A stretch of DNA of 6,976 bases. Source: Chloroflexota bacterium (lineage in GTDB: Bacteria; Chloroflexota; Limnocylindria; Limnocylindrales; CSP1-4). Below, one piece after another: positions 1-6,044 of this stretch. Positions within the stretch are counted from its first letter, which is position 1. Each line of letters opens with the position of its first letter. The position numbers and the translations under genes are program-made. Location of the stretch: the NCBI GenBank assembly GCA_004298915.1, contig SCTE01000327.1, forward strand, positions 1-6,976. The letters are read 5' to 3'. Under the pieces are notes generated by a model, which was given only the letters and a program-made list of their open reading frames with translations, searched no databases and was not told where the DNA came from.

Positions 1-838
1 GCCACAGGTCGCGGTCGAGATCCATCATGAACGCCAGGACTCGCTCGCGGATCGGGCCGAAGTACTGGTCCTCCAGCTCCTGGCCCTTGGGCGACGCTGC
101 CCCGAACAGCGTCCGGCCGGTCAACAGGAGGTCGGGCCGCTGCTCGGCCAGCCGACGGTCGACCAGGAAGTATTCCTGCTCGGGCCCGATGTTCGTGAAC
201 ACCCGCTTGGCCGTGTCGTTGCCGAACCAGCGCAGGACACGGAGCGCCTGCCGGCCGAGGGCCGCCTGCGATCGAAGGAGCGGGATCTTGTAGTCGAGGG
301 CCTCGCCGGTGAACGAGACATACGCCGTCGGGATCGTCATGGTGACGCCGTTCGGCTCGACCTGAAGGAAGATCGGGCTGGTCACGTCCCAGGCGGTGTA
401 GCCGCGAGCCTCGAACGTGGCCCGGATGCCACCCGACGGAAACGAGCTCGCATCGGGCTCGCCCTGGACGAGGTTCTTGCCGGAGAACTCGGCGATCGTC
501 CGACCCTCGCCCACCGGGCTGAGGAACGAGTCGTGCTTCTCGGCGGTCGAGCCGGTCATCGGGACGAACCAGTGGGTGAAGTGGGTCGCGCCATGGGCGA
601 GCGCCCACTCCTTCACGCCATGGGCCACCGCATCGACGATCGCGGGATCGAACGGCTCGTGGCCATCGATGGTCTGGCGGAGCTTCTCGAAGATCGGCCG
701 GGCGAGGTACTGCCGCTGCGCGCCTTCGTGGAACATGTAGGTCCCGTAGATGTCCGCACCGGCGAACTCGAGGAACTCCTCGGTTGAGGCCACCCGATGG
801 TTGGCGATGGACGCGATGGCGGTGCTGCGAGCGGACAT
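1..838 (-). CDS. glnN: Type III glutamine synthetase (GS-III), N-terminal part, cut by the window edge
   Basis: GS-III makes glutamine from glutamate, ammonia and ATP in the cytoplasm, the main entry of ammonia into metabolism. The visible 279 residues match the family N-terminal half. They include EKHDSF (100-105), GEPDASSFPSGG (126-137) followed by an ATFEARGYTAWD stretch (140-151), GPEQEYFLVD (218-227, expected to hold metal-binding glutamates of the catalytic barrel), GRTLFGA (241-247) and KGQELEDQYFG (251-261). GS-III proteins are usually about 700 residues, so roughly 400 C-terminal residues lie beyond the left edge. The ATG at 838-836 is chosen because an AGGAG lies 4 nt upstream and the N-terminus has the expected length before the first conserved block. 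The gene follows a PucR-family regulator on the same strand after 174 nt, which suggests nitrogen- or ligand-dependent control. No broken motif is seen. The reading frame was translated by hand; the family call is from recognised motifs. Confidence 0.95.
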   Translation of the reverse strand, partial: MSARSTAIASIANHRVASTEEFLEFAGADIYGTYMFHEGAQRQYLARPIFEKLRQTIDGHEPFDPAIVDAVAHGVKEWALAHGATHFTHWFVPMTGSTAEKHDSFLSPVGEGRTIAEFSGKNLVQGEPDASSFPSGGIRATFEARGYTAWDVTSPIFLQVEPNGVTMTIPTAYVSFTGEALDYKIPLLRSQAALGRQALRVLRWFGNDTAKRVFTNIGPEQEYFLVDRRLAEQRPDLLLTGRTLFGAASPKGQELEDQYFGPIRERVLAFMMDLDRDLW

Positions 839-842
839 GTGT

Positions 843-847
843 CTCCT
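843..847 (-). promoter_or_regulatory. Ribosome binding site of glnN
   Basis: AGGAG on the minus strand sits 4 nt upstream of the ATG at 838-836. The spacing is slightly short but within the usual range. It supports this ATG as the glnN start. Confidence 0.6.
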
Positions 848-897
848 GCCGGCGAGCCGAGTGCGATGGTCGCCCGAGGCTCGATCCATACCGTTTG

Positions 898-913
898 GGC
901 ACGTTCTTGTGCC
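898..913. repeat. Inverted repeat GGCAC-N6-GTGCC upstream of glnN, candidate operator
   Basis: Two perfect 5-bp arms (GGCAC and GTGCC) flank a 6-nt spacer (GTTCTT on the plus strand). The repeat is about 60 bp upstream of the glnN ATG, in the pucR-glnN gap. No T-run follows on the minus strand, so it does not look like an intrinsic terminator. The position fits a regulator site for glnN, possibly bound by the neighbouring PucR-family protein, but that is inference. Arms this short can arise by chance in GC-rich DNA. Confidence 0.35.
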
Positions 914-943
914 GGACGCACGATCGGAAGGGACCGCGCGATG

Positions 944-969
944 CCGAAATGGATCCTACCGGGTTTCGG
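944..969. repeat. Inverted repeat CCGAAA-N14-TTTCGG in the pucR-glnN gap
   Basis: Perfect 6-bp arms at 944-949 and 964-969 are separated by 14 nt, 43 nt past the pucR stop and about 105 bp upstream of glnN. The arm spacing (about 20 bp centre to centre, two helical turns) would suit a dimeric regulator. On the minus strand it is followed by GC-rich sequence and no T-tract, so a rho-independent terminator for pucR is not supported. The rest of the 174-nt gap shows no convincing -35/-10 pair. Confidence 0.3.
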
Positions 970-1012
970 AGGCCCGAGTGAACCTGAAGTCGCCTCGCAA
1001 CCTCACAATGAC

Positions 1013-2602
1013 TTATGGATTATGCACAAGTCTGAGCGCCGTCGACAGCGCGAACCGGACGTCGGGATCCGAGAGATCCCATCCACTGATCTCCTCGATC
1101 CGGCGGAGGCGGTAGGAAACGGTATTCCGATGCACGCCGAGGGCCGTCGCTGCCTCGCCGATTCCGCCCCGATCGAGCACGGCCCGGAGGGTCGCGAGGT
1201 GCTCTGCCCGCACGTCGGCACGGCCCGCGAGGAGCGGTCCGAGGAGCGCCCGAGCCAGCCGATCCCCGTCGCCGAGATGGTGCAGGGCGCCCAACATCCG
1301 ATACGTCGGCAGGAGCGCCGCCTGGGCGACCCGGCGGGCATCGGGGAGGGCCTCGACGGCCTCGAGCGCCCCTCTCGCCTCGGCTTCGGCCGTCGGCCGC
1401 TCCCCCGCCACGGCGAACGGACGCGACACCGCGACCGTCCGACCAAGGAACGCGGCGATCTCCGCCGCGGCCGCAAGACCGGCCGGATCCGGCCCGCCGT
1501 CCGGATCAACCGCCAGGACCGCGCGGATCTCGAGCGACTCGGCATCGCCTCGAAGGACCATCCGGCGCGCCGGCGCGAGGAGCCGGAGCTCGCGCCGGTT
1601 CGCCTCGCGGCGCTCGACCGCCTCGGCGGCGTCATCGGCTTCGCCCGGGATGCGCTGGCGAGCCAGCAGCACGACCCATGGCGGCCCGGCCGACGGGAGC
1701 GCCTCGGCGCGTCGTGTCGCGTCCCTCGCCCGACGGACCGCCTCGTCCCTTGACAGCTCGAGCGCGAGCAGGCCCGCGATCCGTCCGACGGCAATCCGTT
1801 CGAGATCCGTCGGCGGCCGAGATCCGAGCAGAACGAGGGCACCGCCGCTTGAAGCCGGGCGTTCGGCCCGGGCGGCACGGGCGGTACCGAGCTCCGGGCC
1901 CGCTCCGGCGCCAGCCGCCGGCAGGGGCACTCGCATCGCCACCGGCCCACGTGGTCGCGCCTGGTAGCGCGTAGCATCGACGGCGGAATCGGGGAGCTCC
2001 GCCGGCGCATGCACCGCGAGCGGATCGCCTCGGCGTCCTTCGAGCGCAACGGCTCGCCCGAACTGGGCGGCAATCGCGCCGACCAGCGCGGCCGGGCCGC
2101 CACCCTCGAGCGCGACGCGCTCGAGATGATTCTCGAGGGCCGCGGCCTGGCGCTCGAGCTCGGCACCGCCGGTCACGAGGTACCCGATGATCGAGCGTTC
2201 GAGCCGGCCGGCGTCGCCGGGAGCGACTCGAAGCGCGGGCAGGCCTGCCGCCTCGAGCTCCGATGCAAGGTCCTCGAACGGCCCGGGGTTATCGCTGCCG
2301 GCCGATCCGCTGCCGTCGGCCCCGGGGCGTGGCTCGTGCTCGATCAGCAGCAGGCCGGCGACACGTGCCGAGCGGCAGGCCTCGACCAGCTGCCGCCGGT
2401 CGTCGCGTCCAGGTGCCACGACCCCGAGCGTTGCCTCGGGGACGATCGCGAGGTCACCGGGCTCGAGTGCGTCGAACGCGGGGACCCGAGCCCGCATGAC
2501 CCGAACCCACGCGATCGGGGCTTCCGAGGCAGGGTCGATCCGCGCCCCGACGCGCCGCGCGCCAGGGAAGAGCGCGCCGGCCAACTCCGACAGCGTCGTC
2601 AC
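1013..2602 (-). CDS. PucR/CdaR-family transcriptional regulator
   Basis: A 529-residue DNA-binding regulator of the PucR type, a family that often controls purine, amino-acid or other nitrogen-source use. Residues about 1-135 resemble the PucR N-terminal ligand-binding domain, with a low-complexity Gly/Ser/Pro linker near 91-108. Residues 147-168 are Leu/Glu-rich and likely helical or coiled. About 165-290 may be a GAF-like or linker region, and about 305-420 fits the CdaR GGDEF-like region, which lacks a GGDEF motif. The C-terminal helix-turn-helix is the clearest part: GIGEAATALGVHRNTVSYRL (480-499) followed by RRIEEISG, the typical HTH_30 signature. The start is GTG at 2602-2600, overlapping the resB stop as GTGA. 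A GAGG lies 7 nt upstream, so translation is probably coupled to resB. The gene ends with TAA, 174 nt before glnN, its most plausible target. The effector cannot be told from sequence. Confidence 0.9.
   Translation of the reverse strand: MTTLSELAGALFPGARRVGARIDPASEAPIAWVRVMRARVPAFDALEPGDLAIVPEATLGVVAPGRDDRRQLVEACRSARVAGLLLIEHEPRPGADGSGSAGSDNPGPFEDLASELEAAGLPALRVAPGDAGRLERSIIGYLVTGGAELERQAAALENHLERVALEGGGPAALVGAIAAQFGRAVALEGRRGDPLAVHAPAELPDSAVDATRYQARPRGPVAMRVPLPAAGAGAGPELGTARAARAERPASSGGALVLLGSRPPTDLERIAVGRIAGLLALELSRDEAVRRARDATRRAEALPSAGPPWVVLLARQRIPGEADDAAEAVERREANRRELRLLAPARRMVLRGDAESLEIRAVLAVDPDGGPDPAGLAAAAEIAAFLGRTVAVSRPFAVAGERPTAEAEARGALEAVEALPDARRVAQAALLPTYRMLGALHHLGDGDRLARALLGPLLAGRADVRAEHLATLRAVLDRGGIGEAATALGVHRNTVSYRLRRIEEISGWDLSDPDVRFALSTALRLVHNP
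2599..2602 (-). other. GTGA stop/start overlap of resB and the PucR gene
   Basis: The GTG start of the PucR gene (2602-2600) and the TGA stop of resB (2601-2599) share bases. This 4-nt overlap is the usual sign of translational coupling within one transcript. Confidence 0.75.
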
Positions 2603-4065
2603 GCTCCCGCCTCGTGGCCCGATGGAGAGGCGCCCTCCGTGACGCTAGGACCCGCGGTTGCGTGGCGCGCGGCGACGAGGTCATCGACGAGCCGCCCGAA
2701 TTCGGCATCGAAGTCGACATAGCGATCGGATCGCCCGACGAGGGCCAGCCCGCCGTCGGGCCCAAGCCGTGCCCAGACGCGGCGGCGCGGGAAGTAGAAC
2801 GTGATCGACAGGCCGATGATCAGCCCCGCGAACGCGGCCCAGATGATCCCCTGGCCCGGGTCGCGCTTGGCGATGAGCAGGGTGTAGTCGCTGAACCCCT
2901 TGAGCGTGACGGTGAAATCGAGCGCCTCGAACGACGCGGTGGCGCCGCGCGTGACGGTGAGTGGGAAGCCCTCCTGGACGATGCTTGTCCCGTCCGGATT
3001 GGTGCCGGTCACGACGTACGGCAGCAGCAGCAGGGTGCCGACGCCCTGGGCCGTTCGATCGAGCAGCAACTCCAACCCGAGGCCACGTCCAGGGACCGCG
3101 AGGGTCCCGAACGGGAGGCCGCCGGCGCTGTCGGTCATGGGCACGGGCCCGGTCCACAGGACGCTCCCATCGAGCGCCTTGATCTCCAGGTCGGGGGCCG
3201 GCCCGAAGCCGTTCTGGTGAAACGTATAGCCGCCTGCCCGCAGCGGATCGTTGACCCGAATCTCCTTGCGGGCAAGCAGCACGCCGTCCTGGTAGACGGA
3301 GAGATCGGTGACGAAGTCCTTCGCCTGGCCGGTCTCGAGACCCGGGGCCGAGAAGCCGTTGTTCCTGACCAGCAGGAGTCCCGGCGTCCCGATCGGCTGG
3401 ACCGTGAGGGTGTCCCCGTTCGCAACGACGAGCCCCTGCTCGTCGCCGAAGCGCGAGGTCACGGCGCCGCCGACCAGGAACAGGATCAGCCCGAGGTGGC
3501 TGATGAGGGTCGCCATCTTGACCCAGCGATTCCGGTCGCCGTACAGGTAGCGCGCGCCGCCGTCCTCGGCAGTCCGGACCCGAAATCCGCGCCGGCGGAG
3601 CGCCCGTTCCACCGTCATCGCATCGAGGCCGGGCTCGATGTGGACCCGATCCGGCAGCCTGGGATCGAAGTAGGCGTCGGGCTGCACCACGCGGATCTCG
3701 GCTGAGGCACGCCACAGCCTCGGCGTGCGGTCGATCGTGCAGATGAGGATCGAGGCGATCAGGACGAGCAGCCCGATCGAGAACCAGGTCGAGGTGAAGA
3801 CGTGGAAGAGCTGGAGCCGCTCCATGACGTCGACGACGCCGCTCCCGAGGGCTGCGTCGTACCGAGCGTGTGTGGCGGCCATCGCGGCGGCGTAGTCGCC
3901 GGCCGACCTGAAGGCGAATCCCGGCAGCTGGCGCACCGTCATGCCGACAACCGCCAGCAGCGCGAGGACGATGATCTGGAGGACCGCGAAGTTCACCGAC
4001 GTGAACAGGCGCCAGAGCGCCGATCCGAGCGTCCCGAGCGGACCGGCGTTGATCCTCGCGCGCAT
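2599..4065 (-). CDS. resB: ResB-family cytochrome c biogenesis membrane protein
   Basis: ResB (Ccs1) works with ResC/CcsA in system II cytochrome c maturation, delivering and attaching haem to apocytochrome c outside the cytoplasmic membrane. The 488 residues show the family layout: a first helix (about 22-42) after LWRLFTSVNFA, a second (about 92-110) in STWFSIGLLVLIASILICTIDR, a third (about 184-204) with His190 in ISHLG, a long external domain (about 205-400) and a last helix (about 405-425). The external part has the characteristic block KDFVTDLSVYQDG (249-261), then KEIRVNDPLRAGGYTFHQNGFG (267-288). A 60-residue cytoplasmic tail follows. The start is the ATG at 4065, which has no clear Shine-Dalgarno. 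The same frame stays coding-like for 47 codons upstream but holds a TAG at 4155-4153, and no ATG, GTG or TTG lies between that TAG and 4065. No ResC gene is in the window. The gene overlaps the PucR gene at its end. Confidence 0.92.
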   Translation of the reverse strand: MRARINAGPLGTLGSALWRLFTSVNFAVLQIIVLALLAVVGMTVRQLPGFAFRSAGDYAAAMAATHARYDAALGSGVVDVMERLQLFHVFTSTWFSIGLLVLIASILICTIDRTPRLWRASAEIRVVQPDAYFDPRLPDRVHIEPGLDAMTVERALRRRGFRVRTAEDGGARYLYGDRNRWVKMATLISHLGLILFLVGGAVTSRFGDEQGLVVANGDTLTVQPIGTPGLLLVRNNGFSAPGLETGQAKDFVTDLSVYQDGVLLARKEIRVNDPLRAGGYTFHQNGFGPAPDLEIKALDGSVLWTGPVPMTDSAGGLPFGTLAVPGRGLGLELLLDRTAQGVGTLLLLPYVVTGTNPDGTSIVQEGFPLTVTRGATASFEALDFTVTLKGFSDYTLLIAKRDPGQGIIWAAFAGLIIGLSITFYFPRRRVWARLGPDGGLALVGRSDRYVDFDAEFGRLVDDLVAARHATAGPSVTEGASPSGHEAGA

Positions 4066-4206
4066 GGCCGGTCCGGCACCGAGATAGATACCGATCCCGG
4101 CGACGATGGTCAGGCTGAACAGGATCGCCGGCGAGATGATGGCCTCGAACCGCTACGGGGCGACGGCCGCGAGAATGGCTCCGCCGCGACGATCGAACCT
4201 GGTCAT
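4066..4206 (-). other. Coding-like leader in frame with resB, interrupted by TAG
   Basis: An ATG at 4206-4204, 9 nt past the GGDEF gene stop, opens a frame that reads MTRFDRRGGAILAAVAP and then TAG at 4155-4153. Beyond the stop, the same frame continues as RFEAIISPAILFSLTIVAGI plus GIYLGAGPA straight into the resB ATG. Almost all codons on both sides of the stop end in G or C, as in the real genes here, and the second part reads as a membrane helix. Possible readings are a 17-residue leader peptide, an N-terminal extension of ResB broken by a recent mutation or a sequencing error, or chance. No Shine-Dalgarno is seen before 4206. Confidence 0.4.
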
Positions 4207-4215
4207 GGCGCGATG

Positions 4216-5475
4216 CTACACCGGGCGGCCGGACACCTCCGCGGGCTCGGCCGGAAGGTCGGCCGTCGGGTCGGACGTCGGGCCGGCGACGCGATTCCTA
4301 CCGGCTCGCTTCGAGGCGTACATCGCCAGGTCGGCCTTGACCATGAGCGCGTCCACTGATTCGCCGTCCCGCGGATAGGCGACCACACCGATCGACACGG
4401 TCGGCGAACCGCCCAGGCCGCGGATCTGGAGCCCGGCGATGCTCAGCCGGATCTTCTCGGCCAGGACCCAGCCACCCGTCGGATCGGTTTCCGGCAACAG
4501 CGCGACGAACTCGTCGCCGCCGTAGCGAGCGGCGACGTCGATCCGCCGCACGCCACTCCGGATTCGATCCGCGATCTCGCGCAGGACGAGGTCGCCGGCG
4601 TGGTGCCCGAGCCGATCGTTGATCGCCTTGAGCTCGTCGAGATCCAGCATCAGCAGGCAGAACCCGCGCCCGGACCGAGCGCTCCGGTCCATCTCGCGCT
4701 CGAGGGCGGCAAAGAACAGGGTTCGATTGAACAGCCCCGTGAGCGGATCCATGGCGGACAGTCGGATCGCCGCGTCGCGTGATCGGCGCTGCTCGCCGCC
4801 GATGACCGAGCCGACATAGGCAAGGAGCAGCAACGCGGTCACGTTGACCGCGGTCGTTACCAACTGGGCAGGATTCGGAGTGCCGCTCCCGACGTATGCA
4901 GCCACGAGGTAGCCGACGATCGCCGTCATCGCCAGGACCAGCGTCGATCGCGGCGAGACGACCAGCGAGGCCGCGCCGACGATGAGCGGGAACGTGAAGA
5001 AGAAGGGGCTGGCGTGGCCGCCGGTCAGGGCCAGGAGGAGCGTCGCCATGACCAGGGCGACCGTTCCCTCGATCGCGTGGCGCCGCGACCCGAGCGTCGT
5101 TGCCGGCAGCAGGTCGTACACGGCGAGGACGAACAGGCCGGTGAACCCGAGCAGGATGTAGATCGCCGGCGTGGTCTCGGGCCACAGGTCGCTCGCGCCG
5201 ACGACCACGGCGGTGACCAGGAGGAAGACCCAGGCGACGACCCGGACGATCCGGTCGGCCGCGGGCCTCGTCCCGTCCAGGTGGTCGTCGAGCCTGCCGA
5301 TGAGGGCGCCCGGGTCGAGGTCCACGGGCGGGGCGAGGTCCGCGGCGCCATGCGACGCCGCGGGGAACGGCCCGCGACCAGCGAGGAGTCTCGGGATGCC
5401 GGCGATCAGGATGATCCCGGCGAAGACCACGGCCGCCGCCCCGACGACGAGCGTCACGGGCTCGGTGATGAGCAT
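4216..5475 (-). CDS. Membrane-bound diguanylate cyclase (GGDEF protein)
   Basis: This protein likely makes the second messenger c-di-GMP from two GTP at the inner face of the membrane. The 419 residues start with one helix (about 6-32), then a soluble Pro/Asp-rich loop (about 33-77), six further helices (about 78-95, 103-122, 136-152, 155-173, 176-195, 203-222) and a C-terminal GGDEF domain. That domain has DPLTGLFNR (243-251), the metal-site LDLDELKAIND (277-287), an intact GGDEF (319-323), the product-inhibition motif RxxD as RRID (310-313) five residues before it, and the closing KADLAMYASKRAGRNRV (380-396). All expected catalytic residues are present, so it is probably active and feedback-inhibited. 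There is no EAL domain. The membrane part is not one I can assign to a named sensor family. The positive residues after helix 1 put the loop in the cytoplasm. The ATG overlaps the Lrp gene stop by one base. Confidence 0.93.
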   Translation of the reverse strand: MLITEPVTLVVGAAAVVFAGIILIAGIPRLLAGRGPFPAASHGAADLAPPVDLDPGALIGRLDDHLDGTRPAADRIVRVVAWVFLLVTAVVVGASDLWPETTPAIYILLGFTGLFVLAVYDLLPATTLGSRRHAIEGTVALVMATLLLALTGGHASPFFFTFPLIVGAASLVVSPRSTLVLAMTAIVGYLVAAYVGSGTPNPAQLVTTAVNVTALLLLAYVGSVIGGEQRRSRDAAIRLSAMDPLTGLFNRTLFFAALEREMDRSARSGRGFCLLMLDLDELKAINDRLGHHAGDLVLREIADRIRSGVRRIDVAARYGGDEFVALLPETDPTGGWVLAEKIRLSIAGLQIRGLGGSPTVSIGVVAYPRDGESVDALMVKADLAMYASKRAGRNRVAGPTSDPTADLPAEPAEVSGRPV

Positions 5476-5477
5476 CA
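5473..5477 (-). other. TGATG stop/start overlap of the Lrp and GGDEF genes
   Basis: The TGA of the Lrp-family gene (5477-5475) shares its A with the ATG of the GGDEF gene (5475-5473). Only a weak purine stretch (GGGA) precedes the ATG, so the GGDEF protein is probably translated by ribosomes that finish the Lrp gene. Confidence 0.7.
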
Positions 5478-5954
5478 GCGCGTCCCGAACTGGTAGGTCT
5501 GCTTGACGAGCCGCAGGTACGTGAAGGTCTCGGTGTCCCGGACCCCGTCGATGGCCTGGAGGCGTTCGGTGAGGAAGCGGAGGAGGCCCTCGTTGTCCTC
5601 GGAGACCATCTCGATGAGGATGTCGTAGCGGCCGGTCGTGACGACCACGTAATCGACCTCCGGAAGCGCGGCCAGGGCATCGGCAACCGCCACCAGCCGG
5701 CCCGGCTCACAGCGAATGCCGATCAGGGCCTGCTGGAACCCGAGCTTGCCGGGGTCGGCGACGCCGACGACCTGGAGGATGCCCCGCTCGATCAGGCGGT
5801 TGGTGCGCGACCGAACGGCCGCTTCGGACACGCCGATCTCGGAGGCGATCTGGGTGAACGGGCGCCGGCCGTCGGCCTGCAGGTGCTCGACGATTCGCTT
5901 GTCGAGGGTCGACAACTCGTCGGGTCGGCGTGATCCGTTCCGACTGTTGGTCAT
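5475..5954 (-). CDS. Lrp/AsnC-family transcriptional regulator
   Basis: A 159-residue DNA-binding protein of the leucine-responsive family, which bind amino acids or related metabolites and act as dimers or octamers. The N-terminal winged helix-turn-helix covers about 14-61 (LDKRIVEHLQADGRRPFTQI, then recognition helix GVSEAAVRSRTNRLIERG at 41-58). The C-terminal RAM ligand-binding domain covers about 73-150, with the conserved TGRYDILIEM (107-116). Length and layout are normal. The start ATG at 5954-5952 has GGGAGG 5 nt upstream. The gene shares a TGATG junction with the GGDEF gene and probably heads the transcript that continues to resB and pucR. Members of this family often regulate their own promoter and amino-acid or nitrogen genes. 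The effector cannot be read from the sequence. Confidence 0.95.
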   Translation of the reverse strand: MTNSRNGSRRPDELSTLDKRIVEHLQADGRRPFTQIASEIGVSEAAVRSRTNRLIERGILQVVGVADPGKLGFQQALIGIRCEPGRLVAVADALAALPEVDYVVVTTGRYDILIEMVSEDNEGLLRFLTERLQAIDGVRDTETFTYLRLVKQTYQFGTR

Positions 5955-5959
5955 CCTGT

Positions 5960-5965
5960 CCTCCC
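5960..5965 (-). promoter_or_regulatory. Ribosome binding site of the Lrp-family gene
   Basis: GGGAGG on the minus strand, 5 nt before the ATG at 5954-5952, is the strongest Shine-Dalgarno in the window. It fixes this start. Confidence 0.7.
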
Positions 5966-5969
5966 GCGG

Positions 5970-5984
5970 CGGCCAGATCGGCCG
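5970..5984. repeat. Inverted repeat CGGCC-AGATC-GGCCG just upstream of the Lrp gene Shine-Dalgarno
   Basis: Perfect 5-bp GC arms around a 5-nt spacer end 4 nt before the Shine-Dalgarno. It could be an autoregulatory operator or, in mRNA, a small hairpin near the ribosome site. The arms are short and GC-only, so chance is a real possibility. Confidence 0.25.
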
Positions 5985-6006
5985 AACTGTCCGTATTGGA
6001 TCATGC

Positions 6007-6043
6007 CCGGACCGCGCACGCTAGCCCAGGCACGGCCGTCCGG
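6007..6043. repeat. Inverted repeat CCGGAC-N25-GTCCGG after the LLM gene stop
   Basis: Six-base perfect arms at 6007-6012 and 6038-6043 begin one base past the TGA of the oxidoreductase gene on the minus strand. The loop is long and no T-tract follows, so this is at best a weak transcript-end structure. The rest of the 90-nt gap (5955-6044) shows no convincing promoter. Confidence 0.2.
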
Positions 6044-6044
6044 A

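Noticed and set aside
897..914. Possible sigma-54 promoter for glnN (GGCAC then GTGC on the minus strand)
   Set aside because: The distance between the GG and GC pairs is 13 instead of 12 and the -12 TTGC is not matched. The palindrome explains the bases as well.
880..915. Possible sigma-70 promoter with TATGGA as -10
   Set aside because: TATGGA matches the consensus at about half its positions, and the hexamer 17 nt upstream (GGCACA) is also a poor -35.
797..1753. Plus-strand open frame (318 codons) antisense to the PucR gene and the gap
   Set aside because: It lacks recognisable motifs, is rich in Arg/Gly/Pro, and covers the well-supported PucR C-terminal helix-turn-helix on the other strand.
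2100..2270. Cluster of CTCGAG hexamers
   Set aside because: They encode repeated Leu-Glu pairs in the helical segment of the PucR protein (for example around residues 147-168), so coding constraint explains them.
2614..3705. Plus-strand open frame (363 codons) antisense to resB
   Set aside because: The product is highly charged, without domains, and mirrors the resB codons. High GC removes stops from antisense frames.
5014..5496. Plus-strand open frame rich in Asp, Glu, Gln and Arg
   Set aside because: This is the antisense image of the hydrophobic helices of the GGDEF protein, not a gene.
4298..5710. Long minus-strand open frame (470 codons) across the GGDEF and Lrp genes
   Set aside because: Its product is Arg/Pro/Gly-rich with no family motif, and it lies out of frame with two genes that have clear conserved domains. 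It is a GC-rich shadow frame.
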